Assembly: GCA_014549065.1 (NCBI GenBank)
Contig: JACDOX010000082.1
Span: 621,690-685,689, forward strand
Direction of reading: 5' to 3'
DNA length: 64,000 bases
Source: Cardinalis cardinalis
Taxonomy: Eukaryota > Chordata > Aves > Passeriformes > Cardinalidae
The translations under genes and the position numbers were made by a program. The notes beneath the pieces are model-generated. The model did not search any database and was not told where the DNA came from. It was given only the letters and a program-made list of their open reading frames with translations. Shown piece by piece: positions 60,221-64,000 of the stretch (the first letter of the stretch is position 1; every line of letters begins with the position of its first letter).

Positions 60221-63200
60221 TAGAAAAGCAATAGCACAATATAATTTCATTAGCAACTGGAGATCAGAGGCGTCCCGGCTTGTTTCCAAGTGCTTCTTGG
60301 CTGCCGAAATGAAACATTTACAGAATTTATTAGCCTACTATTAAGTCTTGAATTCTGCAACAAACCCTTATTCTCTCCACCCTCTATCCAAAACCTGCCA
60401 AGAAATCCTTGTGTACANATCCAATGAGGCCCCAGAAACAAGTCCTTCTATTTTCTGTGAGCTTAATTTTTTTGCACAATGCGAGAGGTTGAACATACTG
60501 CTTGCCAGGTGTTGTAGACAATTTCCTGTTGTGCCTCTAGAAACGCCACACCGATTCTACTAAAGAGACTGCATCGCTTACAGTTTAACACCTTCCTTTT
60601 TCCTTTGTTAAACAGTATTTCCTGTTGCACAGTAATGTAGGTTCTCTCACAGAACTCATCACTCACTGAATGAGCACATCATCTTTTCTCCTTCATCTTC
60701 TCCCTTGNAGAGGTCTTACCCTCCATGCCCCCTGTGCTGCCACTCACAACTCACAAAGCTGACTCTACCTCAGGCTCCTTCCATGCAATAAAGCCTGCAT
60801 TTGCATCACTGCCCCTCTTGCTGCTGCTGGCCCCTCTCCTGCTGCCTGACCTTTCCAGGCAGGCACAGCTGGTCACCCTGATTTATTATTCCCTCACTGT
60901 GCTCACTCGGGCATATGGGGTCCCACAACAGAGGGAGGATCTGACACCAAACTTCAGCTGGAAAGGTGACATTTAGCAGAGGCCACGGGCCTCAAAGCAT
61001 GGCCATCCTTCTGTTACCACCTCCTGTTGCATCCCTGTCTGGGCTCCTGGTTTGGTGCAGCTCTCATTCATGCAACCAGGCACAGCATTCTCATTGCTCT
61101 GACACACCATTTGACACTTCCTTGTTTAAACTAATAGAGTAACTAGTTTGTGAATAACTAAGGGGCTAAAAACTCTGCTTAATTACCTCAGGAACCCTTT
61201 TTTGCTTCCTCAGGCATGAACTTTGAGTGGTTCCGTTGAATGGAAGGAGATACTTAAGGCTACTGAACGTCTGTTGGAATGCCTCATTGAACTGGAGATG
61301 TGAGCCTGCTCCTGTTGAGCAGGTGTTCCACATCAGAGATGTGCTAATGGGCACTTTTGGTAGCATCCACAGAAAAATACTGAGGCTGACCTGGCCTGGA
61401 TGTGCTTTAGGGCTCCAGCTGCAGCATTTTCACATGGCAAGTGCAGATACTTATTTAAAAAGAAGCATCCATTTAGGGGTCAGAGACCACTTTTTTGACT
61501 AATTCTAAGACAATCTCTCCATTATCTGCTCAGTATCTTTTCCCACCTGAAGAGAGTCCTCGAGAGAACAGAAAACCAAACTCCAAACAAACTAGAAAAG
61601 GTCCGAAAGACAAGATCTGCAAAGAAATATTTGATAAATTGGGTGGATTTGATGTAGAGAAGAGAAAACTAAAAGAAAACTTCCAACTGTGTACCTTCCT
61701 TGACAGATTTAATCTCTCTTAAAAGAATTCCCTAGCAGCAGCTCAGACCACCACTCAGATAGGATTCAGACAAGATACTGATNATATAGAGGATGCCCTG
61801 ATCCTCTTCCTTATTCTTAAACTCCTTTCCTCTTATGTACAAATTAATACACAGAAACTTTTGATATTCTACAGGTGGTTCACTATTTTTCTCCTTGTCA
61901 ACACTGTTACCATACTATTCTATCCGCTCTCTCAGTTTTAAGCCTGCGTTCAGCTTGCTTCAAAGAGGAAGAAAATAAGCTATTNTCCATGTCCCTGGTG
62001 AATCAAAAAGAACCAAGTAAATTGCAGTAATGCAGATGTAGGATAGGCAGTCTGAAAACCTTACTAATACTTATGGGTAGCAAAACAGGAGAATAGTTCA
62101 CCCGAGCAAACTATGGAGTCTCTCTCCTCTGACGTGTTTCAAAGCAGGCTACAAAACAATCTGTCAGAACTGAGAGCTCTTGCACATTGCTTAGGCTTNG
62201 GATGACGCCTAGGAAAATCACAAGTACCCTGTGTGCTGTGTCTGCTGAAAGGCAAGGCAAGGAAGAAAACATCTTTGGCAAAAAGAAAGGGAAGTGCTGT
62301 GTAAATGGTGCTATAGTCACACTATAGAGAAGAATTCAACTTATATCACTGTCATTCTACTTATCAGAAACACTTAGTTTGCTTAAGCATACAATATCTA
62401 NCATAGTAATACCCTAAATTTATAAATTAACTTGTTGAAATGCTATTGCTTTCACATCTGTGTCTGAAACTGATTTCCACCATGACTAGAGCTCTGCAGT
62501 AACTTTTCTTTTACCTTTGTTTGATTTTTTAATAATGCATTCTTAAAGAAAGGGAATATTGTATGCAATAATGAATTAAAGTAAAAGAAGAAAAAAAGCT
62601 ATTGTAAATCAGGACATCATGTCTCTTTTTAACCATAAGAGATGAAAAGTTAAGTGAGAGTGTAACAAACATCAAAAAATGAAAGCATGCAGTAAAAATG
62701 AAAAAATATCAATGAAACCTAAAATACATTTTTTAAAATCTGTACAGCACTGGTAATAATTTCAGTAATGATGTGACNTTTTATTGCCTTCTAATAAACA
62801 CAAAATTCTGGATTAAGGTGTGATAGAATAATATCGAGAATATAAAGGAGAGGCAGAATTTTACACCAAATAATGGTGAGCGTGTCTCTACTGAGAAGCA
62901 GAGAAGTTTTGACCCTCTGTTTTGCTGCACCATGTGAAATTCAAACCAACCAGATGATCCCATCTGAACCTGGAACTAGTTTCTTCTAGATGACTATCTG
63001 TGCAAGTATCCAAATACGCCTCCAAAGTGCCTGAAGATAAAATACAAGTAATGGGAGGTGGCTCTAAATTGCTTGGACTGTGAGTGAGCCAANTCTTCTT
63101 CAAAACTTATTTCCTGGAAGGATTCCAGACTTATTTTCAATTAAAATAAGAATGAAACAACTTTTGCTGTACTTGCTCTTCAGAGACTCCTCTTCTTCCT

Positions 63201-63227
63201 CAAACTGCAGCTCTTGGGCATGTGACT
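60221..63227. other. Gene-free unique sequence downstream of the CpG island
   Basis: No exon, RNA gene or clear repeat was recognised. Open frames reach 91 codons (61227-61502). A frame at 60725-60976 contains the leucine-rich stretch LPLLLLLAPLLLP, but with no start context or homology I treat it as chance. AT-rich simple sequence occurs near 62540-62760. Confidence 0.5.
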
Positions 63228-63458
63228 TCATTTAAAAAAATGAAACACTTTTAGGCCATCTGCGTTTTTCTGCATAGCAAGCAGCCTTATGTAATCCTGT
63301 TCTGCTGACCTCTCTCCTGCTGCAAGGCCTGTCTGCAGAGCCATTGCGTTAGGAGGAAATGGCAAGAGGCCTTTTGGAATACTCTCTCCCCGAGCACCGT
63401 CATAAATCAGCNCAACTCCTACACTTTTGGGCACTGCATCCATTGTTGTGTCTGACAT
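63228..63458 (-). other. 76-codon open frame with unusual CpG retention
   Basis: The minus-strand frame opens at ATG 63458 and ends at 63228. Its sense codons include several CpG-containing ones (GAC GGT, CGG, AAC GCA twice) in DNA that is otherwise CpG-poor. No domain or family is recognised and no acceptable splice acceptor was found on that strand. It could be a conserved non-coding element that happens to be open. I do not call a gene. Confidence 0.2.
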
Positions 63459-63469
63459 AAGGCCACCTC

Positions 63470-63645
63470 CCCCTCCCCCCCCAGGCCCTAAAGCACATGT
63501 CCTGATTTTGCCTTCTCAGCGGAGGATTTTTGGGAGGGGATGAGAAATTCCAAAATACGCATTCTTTCGGAAATCAGCGTCATCCAGTGTTGGTGATGTG
63601 TCCCCTTGGCTTATCGGATGCACAGCCCACAGCACGTCATCCTAA
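63470..63645. promoter_or_regulatory. Candidate conserved non-coding segment with paired CGTCATCC
   Basis: A C-run (CCCCCTCCCCCCCC, about 63469-63482) is followed by CpG-containing sequence in which CGTCATCC occurs twice in the same orientation, 63578-63585 and 63635-63642, 57 bp apart. CGTCA is the half-site of cAMP-response elements. The segment looks less decayed than its surroundings, but conservation cannot be shown from one sequence. Confidence 0.25.
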
Positions 63646-64000
63646 ACTTTACCACAATTAGTCATGAAGTTAATCTGGGACTGGGAGAAGGGCAGTGGCT
63701 GCATTGTTGGAAGGACAGCTAAATGAGAACATATGTGCTACTGAGAAACAGCTACAGCTANGTCCTCACTCTTAACTACATTGTGAAACAAGGCTGACAC
63801 AGCCTCAAAACTATTAATTTCCTGTCTTGGTGAAAAACTTCAGTACCCTGATCAAGAGTTCTGAGGCTAGAGTGAATTTCTCCATGCCTTCTCAACCCTC
63901 TTACCAGTTTTCTAAATAAATATTTTCTGGTTTTTTAAGCTAAAACTGAGAATATAAATATGTATATATATAAAAAAGTGCTATTACATTATGCAGTGTA
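63646..64000. other. Gene-free unique sequence at the window end
   Basis: Nothing gene-like was recognised. The last 60 bases are AT-rich, with TATATATA units near 63959-63972. Confidence 0.5.

Noticed and set aside
59516..60289. 257-codon minus-strand open frame, longest in the window
   Set aside because: It is kept open by the 7-bp minisatellite, whose units lack stops in every frame, and similar frames exist on the opposite strand. It also crosses the 13-N gap. The repetitive GTGNREQ-like product has no family resemblance.
60725..60976. Possible signal-peptide-like leucine stretch LPLLLLLAPLLLP
   Set aside because: The hydrophobic stretch begins about 28 residues into a frame with no start context, and the remainder has no recognisable domain.
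63459..63500. Polypyrimidine tract followed by CAG, resembling a splice acceptor on the plus strand
   Set aside because: All three frames downstream stop within about 60 bases and no donor follows, so no coding exon fits. A non-coding exon cannot be excluded.

Overview
The window looks like gene-free nuclear DNA from a bird. It is AT-rich and CpG-poor. No open frame of convincing length or recognisable protein family occurs outside transposable elements. The recognisable interspersed repeats are 5'-truncated CR1 LINEs and one solo LTR of a type I associate with avian endogenous retroviruses, and I saw no mammalian-type SINE or L1. The many isolated single Ns suggest a draft assembly with ambiguous or heterozygous bases masked. 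I place it in an intergenic or long-intron interval of an avian, probably passerine, genome. The bird call is firm, the passerine call is a guess.

Layout. 1-7200 is mostly unique sequence with one CR1 tail (2396-2640), a 12-bp inverted repeat (7028-7071) and a pure ATTCT pentanucleotide array (about 7198-7259). A 660-bp CR1 with a readable reverse-transcriptase C-terminal remnant lies at 8353-9013. 9-24 kb is unique sequence with small tandem duplications and T/G-rich tracts. At 24.1-25.8 kb come two CR1 3' ends arranged tail to tail, a small CpG cluster with NRF1-like and Sp1-like motifs, a perfect 19-bp tandem duplication and a strong CTCF-like motif. 27.6-28 kb holds a diverged CR1 next to a short local repeat. 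31-39 kb holds only very old repeat traces and a perfect 11-bp hairpin. 40.46-41.13 kb and 49.39-50.27 kb are further CR1 copies, and an LTR on the minus strand fills 42.96-44.02 kb.

The most distinctive region is 59.3-60.2 kb. A perfect 10-bp hairpin sits upstream of the only real CpG island in the window. The island contains a 7-bp-period minisatellite whose minus strand places GGG once per 7-bp unit, an ideal G-quadruplex pattern. About 25 bp beyond the array is a near-perfect CTCF motif with GC boxes. Past the island is a poly-T tract where the assembly breaks into 13 Ns. I read this as a candidate promoter or insulator. No first exon could be assigned.

No operon, pathway or protein system is encoded here. 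What can be supported is repeat history, a few candidate regulatory sites and DNA-structure elements. Possible conserved non-coding stretches (for example 63.23-63.64 kb) are proposals that need cross-species alignment.
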